Shown piece after piece: positions 43,533 through 51,557 of a stretch of DNA of 64,000 nt (position 1 is its first letter; each line of letters begins with the position of its first letter). A program made the translations under genes and the position numbers. Location: the NCBI GenBank assembly GCA_965199665.1, contig OZ241208.1:2666001-2730000 (forward strand), in the 5' to 3' direction. This DNA is from JAVVHH01 sp965199665. Its GTDB lineage: Bacteria > Pseudomonadota > Alphaproteobacteria > Acetobacterales > Acetobacteraceae. A model generated the notes under the pieces. The model had not been told where the DNA came from and made no database searches. It saw only the letters and a list, made by a program, of their open reading frames with translations.

Positions 43533-44614
43533 CGGCAGAAGCGGCGACCCGTATCCTGGTCGCGTCGAGCCCGGGCGAGCGCCGGATCGCTGTCGTTTCG
43601 GACGGGGTCCTGCAGGACTACGCCCTCTGGCGCCCCGGCCAACCCGACGGCATCGGCGACATCTACCGGGCCCGCGTGGCCGCCCACGTGCCGCACATGG
43701 CGGGCGCCTTCCTGAACCTGCCCGACGGCGACGGCTTCCTGCCCGACAGCGAGGGAGCCGCCGGGGCCGTCGAGGGCGCGCTGCTGGCGGTGCGCGTCGT
43801 GCGCGCCGGACAGGGCGGCAAAGGCAAGCGCCTCGCCCGCGCCGACGCTTCGCCAGGCGAGCCCGGCCTGGTCGCGCGCGGCCCCTCGCCGCTGGACGAT
43901 CTCCGTGCGGCCTACCCCGCGGCCGAGTGGGTCACTGACGACGCCGGGCTGCTGCTGCCCGGCGCCCGTCTCGTCGCGTCCGCGTTCGACGCCGGGGTCG
44001 CCGAGCAGGTCGCCGCGCTGGCGGAGCCGGAGGTGGCGTTACCCGGCGGCATGCGGGCCAGCATCCATCCCACCCCCGCCCTGGTCGCCATCGACCTCGA
44101 CACCGCCGGCGCCACGGCCGGACGGGGCGGCAAAGCGAGCGCGCAGATGGCCGCCAACCTCCGCGCCTTGCCCGCCCTCGCGCGGCAGATCCGATTGCGG
44201 AACCTGTCCGGCGCCATAATCATCGACCCAGCCGGTTTGGCGCCCGCGCGTCGCGCCAAGCTCGGTCCGGCGCTGTCCGCCGCGCTGGCCGACGACCCGC
44301 TGCAGCCCCGCCTGCTCGGCTTCACCGCGCTGGGCCTGGCGGAGATCGTGCGACGCCGCCGCCGCCCGCCATTGCACGAACTGCTGGCGGGGCCCGCCGC
44401 CGCCGCCCTCGCCGCCATGCGCACCCTGGCCACCGAGAGTGCCGCCACGCCGCACGCCGCCTTTCGCATCGTGGCCGCGCCGGACGTGCACGCGGCGCTC
44501 GCGGCCGACGCCCTGGCGACGGCAGACCTTGCACGACGCACGGGCCATACCTTGATCTCCGCCTCCAACCCGGCGCTGCCGCCGGGCACCGCCCATCTCG
44601 AGAGGCTCCGTTGA
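43529..44614 (+). CDS. Ribonuclease E/G-like protein, short form
   Basis: This 361-residue protein matches the RNase E/G family but is shorter. An S1-like segment near residues 35-75 (GDIYRARVAAHVPHMAGAFLNL) is followed by the DNase I-like active-site region, where VAIDLDTAG and IIIDPAG occupy the positions of the two metal-binding aspartates; both Asp are kept. The Zn-link CPxCxG motif and the following dimer region of full RNase E/G are absent. GTG 43529 overlaps the maf stop (GTGA). Whether it is an active ribonuclease is not certain. Confidence 0.85.
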   Translation: MTAEAATRILVASSPGERRIAVVSDGVLQDYALWRPGQPDGIGDIYRARVAAHVPHMAGAFLNLPDGDGFLPDSEGAAGAVEGALLAVRVVRAGQGGKGKRLARADASPGEPGLVARGPSPLDDLRAAYPAAEWVTDDAGLLLPGARLVASAFDAGVAEQVAALAEPEVALPGGMRASIHPTPALVAIDLDTAGATAGRGGKASAQMAANLRALPALARQIRLRNLSGAIIIDPAGLAPARRAKLGPALSAALADDPLQPRLLGFTALGLAEIVRRRRRPPLHELLAGPAAAALAAMRTLATESAATPHAAFRIVAAPDVHAALAADALATADLARRTGHTLISASNPALPPGTAHLERLR

Positions 44615-44793
44615 GCGCATCCTGCCCCATTTGCGGCCGCCCGGCCGACCTGCCCCGCACCCGCCCGTTCTGCTCGCCCCGCTGCGCCGACGTCGATCTC
44701 GGCCGCTGGTTCAACGGCAGCTACGCCATCCCCGGCCCGCCCCCCGAACTGGACGACGACGCCCCGAGCGCGGAATCGCCCGACCGGGGTTGA
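44611..44793 (+). CDS. yacG: YacG zinc-finger DNA gyrase inhibitor
   Basis: YacG is a small zinc protein that binds GyrB and blocks DNA gyrase. The 60-residue protein has the four ligands C5, C8, C21 and C25 (SCPICGRP and FCSPRCADVDLGRW) and the C-terminal tail that contacts GyrB. It starts at TTG 44611 inside a TTGA overlap with the RNase-like gene, and its position as last gene of infA-maf-RNase-yacG is usual in alphaproteobacteria. Confidence 0.93.
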   Translation: MSASCPICGRPADLPRTRPFCSPRCADVDLGRWFNGSYAIPGPPPELDDDAPSAESPDRG

Positions 44794-44834
44794 TGTCCCT
44801 CCCCGCCTGGGCTATCCACCCGGCTCTCGCCGGC

Positions 44835-44910
44835 GCCCAGGTAGCTCAGCTGGTAGAGCATGCGACTGAAAATCGCAGTGTCGGTGGTTCGACTCCGCCC
44901 CTGGGCACCA
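44835..44910 (+). tRNA. tRNA-Phe (GAA), CCA encoded
   Basis: The 76-base sequence folds with acceptor GCCCAGG / CCTGGGC, D arm GCTCAGCTGGTAGAGC, anticodon loop CTGAAAA (GAA at 44868-44870), and T loop GGTTCGACTCC. The CCA end is encoded. It follows yacG by 41 bases and is probably part of the same transcript, since no strong promoter is seen in that gap. Confidence 0.98.
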
Positions 44911-45058
44911 TTTCCAAAGCCCGACGCCACGCGCCCTCCCCAGGGAAAGAGAGAAGTTTCTCGCGGCCGCCCGTCGAGGGAACGGCGCTCTCCCGCACGG
45001 GGGAAGTTCGAAAGTCTCGTTCATTGATCGTTGGGCCCCGAATGACGAATTTGGGGAC

Positions 45059-45274
45059 ATGGATGAGCAGCGCGACACCTCCGATTTCGACGCCTACGGC
45101 GACCGGCTTCCCGGCCTCCGCATGCGCGCGGACTCACCCTTCGAGCAGCGGGTACGCCGCTTGGGCATCGCTGTGTTCTGGTCGCTGGCGCTGTTGATCG
45201 TGGCCGGGCGAGTGCATTACGGCCCGGTGATTGGCGCTGCCACGACGCACCCCATCGAGATCGCCTCCCGCTAG
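45059..45274 (+). CDS. Small membrane protein (71 residues)
   Basis: I do not recognise this protein. It has a charged N terminus (MDEQRDTSDFDAYGDRLPGLRMR), then one hydrophobic helix (LGIAVFWSLALLIVAGRV) and a short tail (YGPVIGAATTHPIEIASR). A good ribosome site (ttgggga) stands before ATG 45059. The gene lies between tRNA-Phe and a strong terminator hairpin, so it may be cotranscribed with the tRNA block. It is a single-pass inner-membrane protein of unknown role. Confidence 0.65.
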   Translation: MDEQRDTSDFDAYGDRLPGLRMRADSPFEQRVRRLGIAVFWSLALLIVAGRVHYGPVIGAATTHPIEIASR

Positions 45275-45290
45275 TTGCGTTCAGCCGGCC

Positions 45291-45307
45291 GGCGCCTCTC
45301 AGGCGCC
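45291..45307 (+). terminator. Rho-independent-like terminator
   Basis: A 7-bp GC stem (ggcgcct 45291-45297, aggcgcc 45301-45307) with a three-base loop is followed by tgatttgtt. It lies 17 bases after the small membrane-protein gene and separates the housekeeping block from the cio operon. Confidence 0.65.
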
Positions 45308-45450
45308 TGATTTGTTAAGGTTCGGGTATCGACCGCCCACGGCGCTGGTGATTTCCGAGCATCCCGGGCTGGCCACGCTGCGCCAGCCGCTCGCCTCCAT
45401 CAATCCATGACCGAGCACTGCAGGACGGTCGGTGAACCACGCCGCCCGGG

Positions 45451-45478
45451 TTGACGTGCACGCATTCCTCGTTACATG
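45451..45478 (+). promoter_or_regulatory. Promoter of the regulator-cioAB operon
   Basis: TTGACG (45451-45456), a 16-base spacer and TACATG (45473-45478) make a sigma-70-like promoter 30 bases before the regulator gene. The inverted repeat right after the -10 would cover the transcription start. Confidence 0.5.
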
Positions 45479-45480
45479 AG

Positions 45481-45498
45481 TTTCAGTCATTTCTGAAA
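45481..45498. promoter_or_regulatory. Inverted repeat TTTCAG-N6-CTGAAA, likely operator
   Basis: Perfect 6-bp arms lie 2 bases after the -10 box and 9 bases before the start of the MarR/GbsR-type regulator gene. The place and size fit the binding site of a dimeric winged-helix repressor, so self-control of the regulator and of cioAB is likely. This is inference from position. Confidence 0.55.
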
Positions 45499-45507
45499 TT
45501 ACAGGTC

Positions 45508-46074
45508 ATGCAGCTCGCGCCGGTCATCGAGAAGTTCGTGCTCCATTTCGGCGAGATGGGCGGACGCTGGGGGATCAACCGGACGGTGGGGCAGATCTAC
45601 GCGCTGCTGTTCCTGTCGGACCGGCCCTTGAACGCGGAGGAGATCACGGACGCGCTGGGCGTCTCGCGCTCCAACGTGAGCATGGGCATGAAGGAACTGG
45701 AGGGCTGGCGCCTGGTGCGCAAGCGGCACTTGCCGGACGACCGGCGGGATTACTTCGAAGCACCCGACGACATCTGGCAGATCGTGCGGACCCTGGCGGA
45801 AGAGCGACGGAAACGCGAGGTGGACCCCACCCTGTCCTTGCTCCGTGACGTGCTGATGGATCAGCCCGTGAGTGCGGCCGAGCGGCATGCGCAGGCCAAG
45901 ATGCGACAGATGCACGACATGATCGAGTTGCTGACCGGTTGGGCGGACGACGTCCAAAAACTGGACAATGCCAGCCTAGCTCGGCTGCTGTCGTTGGGCG
46001 CCGGCGTGTCGAAACTGTTGGACGTCAAGAACAAAGTCGCCGTGTTGGTCGGACGCAAGGGAAGCGAGCGATGA
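45508..46074 (+). CDS. GbsR/MarR-family transcriptional regulator
   Basis: This 188-residue protein has a winged-helix domain (residues about 20-85: GQIYALLFLSDRPLNAEEITDALGVSRSNVSMGMKELEGWRLVRK) of the GbsR type and a helical C-terminal dimer region. It lacks Cys, so direct redox sensing through thiols is unlikely. Its TGA overlaps the cioA ATG (ATGA), so it is the first gene of the oxidase operon and probably controls it through the inverted repeat at its own promoter. ATG 45508 is chosen; the longer frame to 45451 would cross the operator. Confidence 0.88.
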   Translation: MQLAPVIEKFVLHFGEMGGRWGINRTVGQIYALLFLSDRPLNAEEITDALGVSRSNVSMGMKELEGWRLVRKRHLPDDRRDYFEAPDDIWQIVRTLAEERRKREVDPTLSLLRDVLMDQPVSAAERHAQAKMRQMHDMIELLTGWADDVQKLDNASLARLLSLGAGVSKLLDVKNKVAVLVGRKGSER

Positions 46075-47498
46075 TCGACGCATTCCACCTGGCACGGGTG
46101 CAGTTCGGCTTCACCGTCGCCTTCCACATCGTGTTCCCGTCTTTCTCGATCGGGCTGGCCAGCTTCCTCATGGTGCTGGAAGCGCTGTGGCTGAAGACGG
46201 GGAAAGCCGTCTATCTGGACCTGTTCAAGTATTGGCTGAAAATCTTCTCCATCGGGTTTGCGATGGGCGTCGTCTCGGGCCTGGTCATGTCCTACCAATT
46301 CGGCACCAACTGGTCGCAATACGCGGACAAGGCCGGGCCGGTGATCGGGCCGGTGATGGCCTACGAGGTGCTGACGGCGTTCTTCCTGGAGGCCGGGTTC
46401 CTGGGCGTGATGCTGTTCGGGATGGAGCGGGTGGGCAAGGGCCTGCACTTCGTCGCGACCTGCATGGTGGCCGGCGGCACGCTGTTGTCGGCGTTCTGGA
46501 TCCTGTCGGTGAATAGCTGGATGCAGACGCCGGCCGGATTCGGGGTGGGGCCGGACGGGCGGATGTTCCCGACGGATTACTGGCAGGTGGTGTTCAACCC
46601 ATCCGTGTTCGTCCGGGTGCCGCACATGGTGCTGGCGTCCTATCTGATCGTGGCGTTCATCGTCGCCGGGGTGGCGGCATGGCACCTGCTGCGCGGGCGG
46701 GGCACGCCGGCGGTGCGGACCATGTTCTCCATGGCGATGTGGATGGCGGCGATCGTGGCGCCGATCCAGATCGGCATGGGCGACCTACACGGGCTCAACA
46801 CGCTGGAGCACCAGCCCATGAAGATCGCAGCCATGGAGGGCAACTGGGAGCCGTCGGGCGAGGAGGGCGCGCCATTGATCCTGTTCGGGCTGCCGAACAT
46901 GGCGCAGGAGCGGACGGACTATAAGATCGAGATCCCCCATCTGTCGTCGCTGATCCTGACCCATAGCTGGAACGGGCGGGTGCCCGGCCTCAAGGAGGTG
47001 CCGGCGGCGGACCGGCCGTATGCGCCGGCCGTGTTCTGGACGTTCCGGACCATGGTCGGCATCGGGTTCCTGATGTTCGGGCTGGGCTTGTTCAGCCTGT
47101 GGGCACGCTGGCGCGGCACGCTGTTCACCAGCACCTGGCTGCATCGGGCGGCGCTGGTGATGGCACCGGCGCCGATCGTGGCGATGCTGTGCGGCTGGAT
47201 GACGACGGAGATTGGGCGCCAGCCCTACACGGTCTATGGCGTGTTGCGGACGGCGGACAGCGTCTCGCCGATCGCGCTGCCGGGGATCGCGACCTCGTTG
47301 GCGGTATTCGCGGTGGTGTATTTCATCGTGTTCGGCGCCGGGGTGATGGTGATCCTGCGCATGATGGGGCACCCGCCGCACCAGGGCGAAGGCGGGCCGG
47401 ACGCCAACTTGCCGATCCGGTCGGCCGGCATCCATCCCGGGTTGCCCGGGGCGGTGCCGCCCAACACGGGCGAAGCGCCCATGACCCCGGCGGAGTGA
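46071..47498 (+). CDS. cioA: Cyanide-insensitive quinol oxidase subunit I (cytochrome bd-type)
   Basis: CioA is the haem-bearing subunit of a bd-type quinol oxidase that reduces oxygen to water without proton pumping. The 475-residue protein has the haem ligands H19 (VAFHIVFPSFS) and H185 (RVPHMVLAS), and the conserved acidic residues E99 and E107 (AYEVLTAFFLEAGF), and GRQPYTVYGVLRT, typical of the CIO group. The Q loop between helices 6 and 7 is short, unlike long-loop CydA. It is coupled to the regulator upstream, and cioB follows 5 bases later. Confidence 0.96.
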   Translation: MIDAFHLARVQFGFTVAFHIVFPSFSIGLASFLMVLEALWLKTGKAVYLDLFKYWLKIFSIGFAMGVVSGLVMSYQFGTNWSQYADKAGPVIGPVMAYEVLTAFFLEAGFLGVMLFGMERVGKGLHFVATCMVAGGTLLSAFWILSVNSWMQTPAGFGVGPDGRMFPTDYWQVVFNPSVFVRVPHMVLASYLIVAFIVAGVAAWHLLRGRGTPAVRTMFSMAMWMAAIVAPIQIGMGDLHGLNTLEHQPMKIAAMEGNWEPSGEEGAPLILFGLPNMAQERTDYKIEIPHLSSLILTHSWNGRVPGLKEVPAADRPYAPAVFWTFRTMVGIGFLMFGLGLFSLWARWRGTLFTSTWLHRAALVMAPAPIVAMLCGWMTTEIGRQPYTVYGVLRTADSVSPIALPGIATSLAVFAVVYFIVFGAGVMVILRMMGHPPHQGEGGPDANLPIRSAGIHPGLPGAVPPNTGEAPMTPAE

Positions 47499-47503
47499 GC
47501 GCG

Positions 47504-48517
47504 ATGAGTGCGGAAACCATTGCCGTCATCTGGGCCGGGCTGATCGCCTTCGCGGTGCTGGCCTATGTGGTGCTGGACGGGTTCGACCTCGGTGTCGGCA
47601 TCCTGTTCGCGGCCGAGCGGGGATCGGAGGACCGGGACACGATGGTCAACACCATCGCTCCGATGTGGGACGGGAACGAGACCTGGTTGGTGTTGGGTGG
47701 CGGCGGTCTGTTCGGGGTGTTCCCGCTGGCCTACGCGGTCATCCTGCCGGCGCTCTACCCCACCATACTGGGCATGCTGTTCGGGCTGATCTTCCGCGGC
47801 GTCGCGTTCGAGTTGCGGTTCCGGGCGTATTCGGCGCGCGGGCGGCGGCTGTGGGACGTGGCGTTCTTCGGCGGCTCGCTGGTGGCGGCCTTGTGCCAGG
47901 GGCTGACGCTGGGGGGCTTGTTGCAGGGCATCAAGGTCGTGGACCGGCAATATGCCGGCGGCTGGTTCGACTGGCTGACGCCGTTCACCGTGCTGTGCGG
48001 CCTCGCGGTGGTGGTGGGCTACGCGTGGCTCGGCGCGTGCTGGCTGGTGTGGCGCACGGAAGGCAGCCTGCAGGCGCGGGCGCGCAGGCAGGCGGTGGCG
48101 CTGGCCTGGGCAATGGCGGTGCTGATCGTCGCCGTCAGCCTATGGACGCCGTTCCTGAACCCGCTTTTCATGACCCGGTGGTTCGGCTGGCCCGGCATCT
48201 TGCTGACCAGCCCGGTGCCGGTGCTGGTGGCCCTGCTCGGGCTGGGGTTCGCGGTTGCGATCCGGCGGGAGCATCATCTGACACCGTTCCTGTGCGCGCT
48301 CGGCGTGTTCGGCCTTTGCTTCGCCGGGCTGGGGATCAGCTTCTTCCCGCTGATGGTGCCGCCCGACATCACGATCTGGCAGGCGGCCGCGCCGCGGGCG
48401 AGCCAGCTCTTCGTCCTGGTCGGCGCGTCGGTCCTGATCCCGGTGATCCTGGCGTATTCGGGGTTCAGCTACTGGGTGTTCCGCGGAAAGGTGCAGGCCG
48501 GTGCGCACTACCATTAG
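47504..48517 (+). CDS. cioB: Cyanide-insensitive quinol oxidase subunit II
   Basis: CioB is the membrane partner of CioA; it has no haem ligands of its own but is needed for assembly. The 337-residue protein starts MSAETIAVIWAGLIAFAVLAYVVLDGFDLGVGILF and keeps WDGNETWLVLGGGGLFGVFPLAY, which are signature stretches of CydB/CioB, with eight or so membrane helices. The start lies 5 bases after the cioA stop (ribosome site gagtgag). The tiny DUF2474-type gene begins inside its last 17 bases. Confidence 0.96.
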   Translation: MSAETIAVIWAGLIAFAVLAYVVLDGFDLGVGILFAAERGSEDRDTMVNTIAPMWDGNETWLVLGGGGLFGVFPLAYAVILPALYPTILGMLFGLIFRGVAFELRFRAYSARGRRLWDVAFFGGSLVAALCQGLTLGGLLQGIKVVDRQYAGGWFDWLTPFTVLCGLAVVVGYAWLGACWLVWRTEGSLQARARRQAVALAWAMAVLIVAVSLWTPFLNPLFMTRWFGWPGILLTSPVPVLVALLGLGFAVAIRREHHLTPFLCALGVFGLCFAGLGISFFPLMVPPDITIWQAAAPRASQLFVLVGASVLIPVILAYSGFSYWVFRGKVQAGAHYH

Positions 48518-48608
48518 GCGGTTGGGCTGGTTCGTCGCGCTATGGGCCGGCGGCGTGCTCGCGGTGGGTGCCGTGGCGTATGCATTGCGATGGGCCTTGC
48601 ATGCCTGA
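48501..48608 (+). CDS. DUF2474/CydX-type small subunit of the bd oxidase (35 residues)
   Basis: Reading from GTG 48501, inside the end of cioB, a 35-residue protein is coded: a basic N terminus (MRTTIRRLGW) and one membrane helix (FVALWAGGVLAVGAVAYALRWALHA). Size, topology, the RRLGWFVALW pattern and place directly after cioB match DUF2474 proteins, the CydX-like small subunits of CIO-type oxidases. They lie beside subunit I and stabilise the haem site. It is easily missed because it is short and starts with GTG within another gene. Confidence 0.82.
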   Translation: MRTTIRRLGWFVALWAGGVLAVGAVAYALRWALHA

Positions 48609-48626
48609 TCCCGTCGCGCGGGCCCG

Positions 48627-49430
48627 TCAGCGGGGCCCGGAGGCCGTCAGCCCACCATCGACCACGATCTCGGTCGCCGTCACGTAGCGGGCCTCGTCCG
48701 ACACCAGGAACCGGACGGCGTGGGCGATGTCCCACGCATCGCCCATGCGGCCCATCGGCACTTGGGCGTTCCGGTTGGCGATCAGCGTCGCCGCGTCGTT
48801 GGCGCCCAGTTGCTTGAGCAGGCGCGCTTCCACCAGCGGCGTGTGCATCAGTCCGGGCACCACCGTGTTGCAGCGGATCCCGTCGGCGGCATGGGTCAGC
48901 GCGACCGATTTGGACAGCGCGATGATGCCCGCCTTGCTGGCCGTGTAGGCCACGTGCGAGCGCCCGGCCAGGATGCGCAGCCCGGCCACCGATGACAGGT
49001 TGACGATGGCGCCCGAACGCTGGGCCAGCATCGGTGGCAGCGCGTATTTGCATCCCAGGAACGCCGTCTTCAGGTTGAAGTCGATCTGACGGTCCCAGAC
49101 CTCCTCCGGCATGTCGGCCGCCGTGCCGGGATGCGAGCCGCCGACGTTGTTGACCAGGATATCGAGCCGGCCAAACCGGTCCAGGCACGCGGCCACGGCG
49201 CCCTCGACCGCCGGGGCCTCAAGCATGTCGACCACCGCGGTCTCGCACGTGCCGTTCTCGCCGCGGATGATGTCGGCGGTCTCCCGCACCGCGGCTTCGA
49301 CGATGTCGAGCAGGAACACGGCGGCGCCCTCGCGCGCCAGCAGCACCGCCGTCGCCTTGCCATTGCCCCAGCCCGGCCCGACCGAGCCTGCGCCCGTGAC
49401 GATCGCGACCTTGTTCGACAGACTACCCAT
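48627..49430 (-). CDS. Short-chain dehydrogenase/reductase
   Basis: This 267-residue protein is a classical SDR with a slightly changed nucleotide motif (TGAGSVGPGWGNGKA, with an insertion compared with TGxxxGxG), NNVGGSHPG, Ser in VNLSSVAG, YTASK, and TATEIVVDGG near the C terminus. The substrate is unknown. Its start lies inside the last bases of the ScfR-like regulator gene (8-base overlap), so the two are cotranscribed and the SDR may be under that regulator's control, or serve short-chain fatty acid or related carbon metabolism. Confidence 0.9.
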   Translation of the reverse strand: MGSLSNKVAIVTGAGSVGPGWGNGKATAVLLAREGAAVFLLDIVEAAVRETADIIRGENGTCETAVVDMLEAPAVEGAVAACLDRFGRLDILVNNVGGSHPGTAADMPEEVWDRQIDFNLKTAFLGCKYALPPMLAQRSGAIVNLSSVAGLRILAGRSHVAYTASKAGIIALSKSVALTHAADGIRCNTVVPGLMHTPLVEARLLKQLGANDAATLIANRNAQVPMGRMGDAWDIAHAVRFLVSDEARYVTATEIVVDGGLTASGPR

Positions 49431-50841
49431 CCGGGCGCCCTCCTTTGTTCGGTGATTTCGGCACGAAGCGGTATGGGCTGGCGCTGCCGAGCGCCGGGTC
49501 GAGCACCAGCCGGTGCTCCAGCGGCGGGAACGCCCGGCTACGGCAGTTCTCCCGGTCGCAGAGCCGGCACGACAGGCCGATGCCGACGGCGGCACGGCCG
49601 AGGTCGATCCCGTCGGCATAGACCAACGACGCGGCGTGCCCGATGTCGCAGCCCATGGCGATCACGTGCGTCGGCGGTGGCTCGCCCCACTGCGCGGCGC
49701 GGCCGATCACGGAGCGGGCGAAGCACAGGAACGTCGCCCCATCCGGCAATTGCGCGACCTGGACGTGGATGCGGCCGGGTTGGGCAAAGGCGCCGTGCAC
49801 GATCCAGCGCGGGCAGGAGCCGCCGAAGCGGGCAAACGGGAAGCCGGCGGCGGAGAAGCGCTTGCTGACGTTGCCGGCCGGATCGAGGCGGAGAAAGAAG
49901 AACGGCACCCCCCGCGCGCCCGACCGTTGCAGGGAGGACAAGCGCTGGCACACCTGCTCGAAACTGACGCCGAACCGCGCCTCGAGGTCGCCGATGTCGT
50001 GCCGCATGGCAGCCGCGGTGTCGCGGAACGGCTGGTACGGAAGCAGGATGGCGGCGGCGGTGTAGTTCAGCAGGGCGAGGCGGATCAGCGACCCGGCCTC
50101 CGTCGAGGTCGGCGCGATCGCGGTGAGCAGCGCCTCGATGGCCGGGCGCGCCTCCAGCAACGCGAGCTGGAACGCCAGGTGGAAGGCTTGGCTCTCCCGC
50201 GGCAGTTGCTCTGACAGCGAAAAGCGCCGCGTGGTGCCGTCGTATCGCCGCAGCGCACCCTCGAGCGGGCCGACCTCGACATGCAGGCCGTGGACATGGC
50301 GCAGGCGATCGATGATGGCGGCGTCGCGATCGGCGGGAACGCTGGGCAGGGCAGCCGCGATGGCCTCCGCCGCGGCCTCTAGCTCCGGAAAGTGGTTGGA
50401 CCGTTCGTGGATGACGTCGCGGGCTTCCTCGTTCGGCAGCAGCAGCCGGCGGCCGGATGGCAAGGCGAGCCCGCTGCTCTCCTCCCGCGCGACCCGCCAG
50501 GCGCGGTAGAGCGCCAGGATGCCACGGGCAGCGGCCGGGCTATCGGCCGCGATCGCCGCGAGCTCGCGGGCCTCCACCGGCTGATCCAGCAGCGGGTCGG
50601 CGAACACCTCCCGCAAGCTCGCCTCGAGCTGCCGCTCTTCCCGCCCCGACAGCGAGGCGAGGTCCACCCCCAGCGTTTCCGCCAGCTTGATGAGCAAGGA
50701 GGCGGTGACCGGGCGCTGCTCGTGCTCGAGAAGGTTGAGGTAACTGGCCGAAATACCCAGCCGGACGGCCAGGGCCTGTTGCGTCAGGCCCTGTTCCGTT
50801 CGCAGCCGGCGCACGGCGCGGCCGATGGGTGGTGCGGCCAC
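49423..50841 (-). CDS. ScfR-like XRE-family regulator (HTH, IrrE-like, DUF2083)
   Basis: This 472-residue protein has an N-terminal XRE helix-turn-helix (IGRAVRRLRTEQGLTQQALAVRLGISASYLNLLEHEQRP), a middle IrrE/ImmA-like region and a C-terminal DUF2083 domain with a cysteine cluster (CDIGH and CRLCDRENCRSRAFPPL). This layout matches short-chain acyl-CoA-responsive regulators (ScfR, RamB/PrpC2-type regulators of propionate and acetate use). The metallopeptidase HExxH is replaced by FHLAFQLALLE, so it is not a protease. GTG 50841 is the only start near the HTH. It overlaps the SDR gene downstream. Confidence 0.9.
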   Translation of the reverse strand: MAAPPIGRAVRRLRTEQGLTQQALAVRLGISASYLNLLEHEQRPVTASLLIKLAETLGVDLASLSGREERQLEASLREVFADPLLDQPVEARELAAIAADSPAAARGILALYRAWRVAREESSGLALPSGRRLLLPNEEARDVIHERSNHFPELEAAAEAIAAALPSVPADRDAAIIDRLRHVHGLHVEVGPLEGALRRYDGTTRRFSLSEQLPRESQAFHLAFQLALLEARPAIEALLTAIAPTSTEAGSLIRLALLNYTAAAILLPYQPFRDTAAAMRHDIGDLEARFGVSFEQVCQRLSSLQRSGARGVPFFFLRLDPAGNVSKRFSAAGFPFARFGGSCPRWIVHGAFAQPGRIHVQVAQLPDGATFLCFARSVIGRAAQWGEPPPTHVIAMGCDIGHAASLVYADGIDLGRAAVGIGLSCRLCDRENCRSRAFPPLEHRLVLDPALGSASPYRFVPKSPNKGGRPDG

Positions 50842-50893
50842 GCGGGCGGCCTACCGCGCGATCACCCGGGCCGGGCGCCCGGCCGGCGGCGCG

Positions 50894-51541
50894 TCACCAC
50901 GCCAGGGTCGCCCCGCTATAGTCGACGAAGGCCGAGCCCGGCTGGCCCCGGCGCTGCTCCAGCACGTCCGCGATGCCGCCGACGCTGGTGGGGATGTCGA
51001 GGTCGGCCCCCTTGCCGCCCATGTCGGTCTCGACCCAGCCGGGATGGAACGACAGCACCGGCCGGTTGCCGAAGCTCGCCGCCTTGGCGCGGGTCAGCGC
51101 ATTGAGCGCGGCCTTGCTGGCGCGGTACATCGCCTTGTTGTCTCGGTCGGTGAGCGCGACGCTGCCCATGCGGCTGCTCATGAACGCCACCGTGCCGTCC
51201 GGCTTGACCCGGTCCAGCAGCGCCAGCGCGGCACGCACGGGCGCCACCGCATTGGTGTTGAACAGAAATCCGATGGCGTCGGGTTCGATGACCTCGAACT
51301 CGGCCGGCTCGGAGATGCCGGCATTGACGAACAGCAGGTCGAGATCGGATGCCGCCAGCGTCTGCAGGCTCGCCGGGTCCGTGATGTCGGCGCGGGCGAC
51401 GGTGGCGCCGGCCGCTTCCAGCGCGGCGCGGTCGGCGTCCTGCCGCACCGTGCCGGTCACGTGCCAGCCGCGGCCGGCGAGCTCGCGCGCCAACCCCAGT
51501 CCGAGCCCGCGGGAAGCGCCGAGAATGAGAGCGTTGGGCAT
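50894..51541 (-). CDS. Short SDR-family oxidoreductase
   Basis: This 215-residue SDR is shorter than classical members, like the sniffer/C-factor-type group. It has LGASRGLGLGLARELAGRGW, NAGI, Ser in VAFMSSRMGS, YRASKAALNALTR and a C-terminal segment (FHPGWVETDMGGKGADLDIPTSV) of that group. The substrate is unknown. It lies 52 bases upstream of the regulator gene on the same strand and follows the histidine kinase gene by 16 bases. Confidence 0.9.
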   Translation of the reverse strand: MPNALILGASRGLGLGLARELAGRGWHVTGTVRQDADRAALEAAGATVARADITDPASLQTLAASDLDLLFVNAGISEPAEFEVIEPDAIGFLFNTNAVAPVRAALALLDRVKPDGTVAFMSSRMGSVALTDRDNKAMYRASKAALNALTRAKAASFGNRPVLSFHPGWVETDMGGKGADLDIPTSVGGIADVLEQRRGQPGSAFVDYSGATLAW

Positions 51542-51557
51542 GGGGTCTCCGTTGCGG

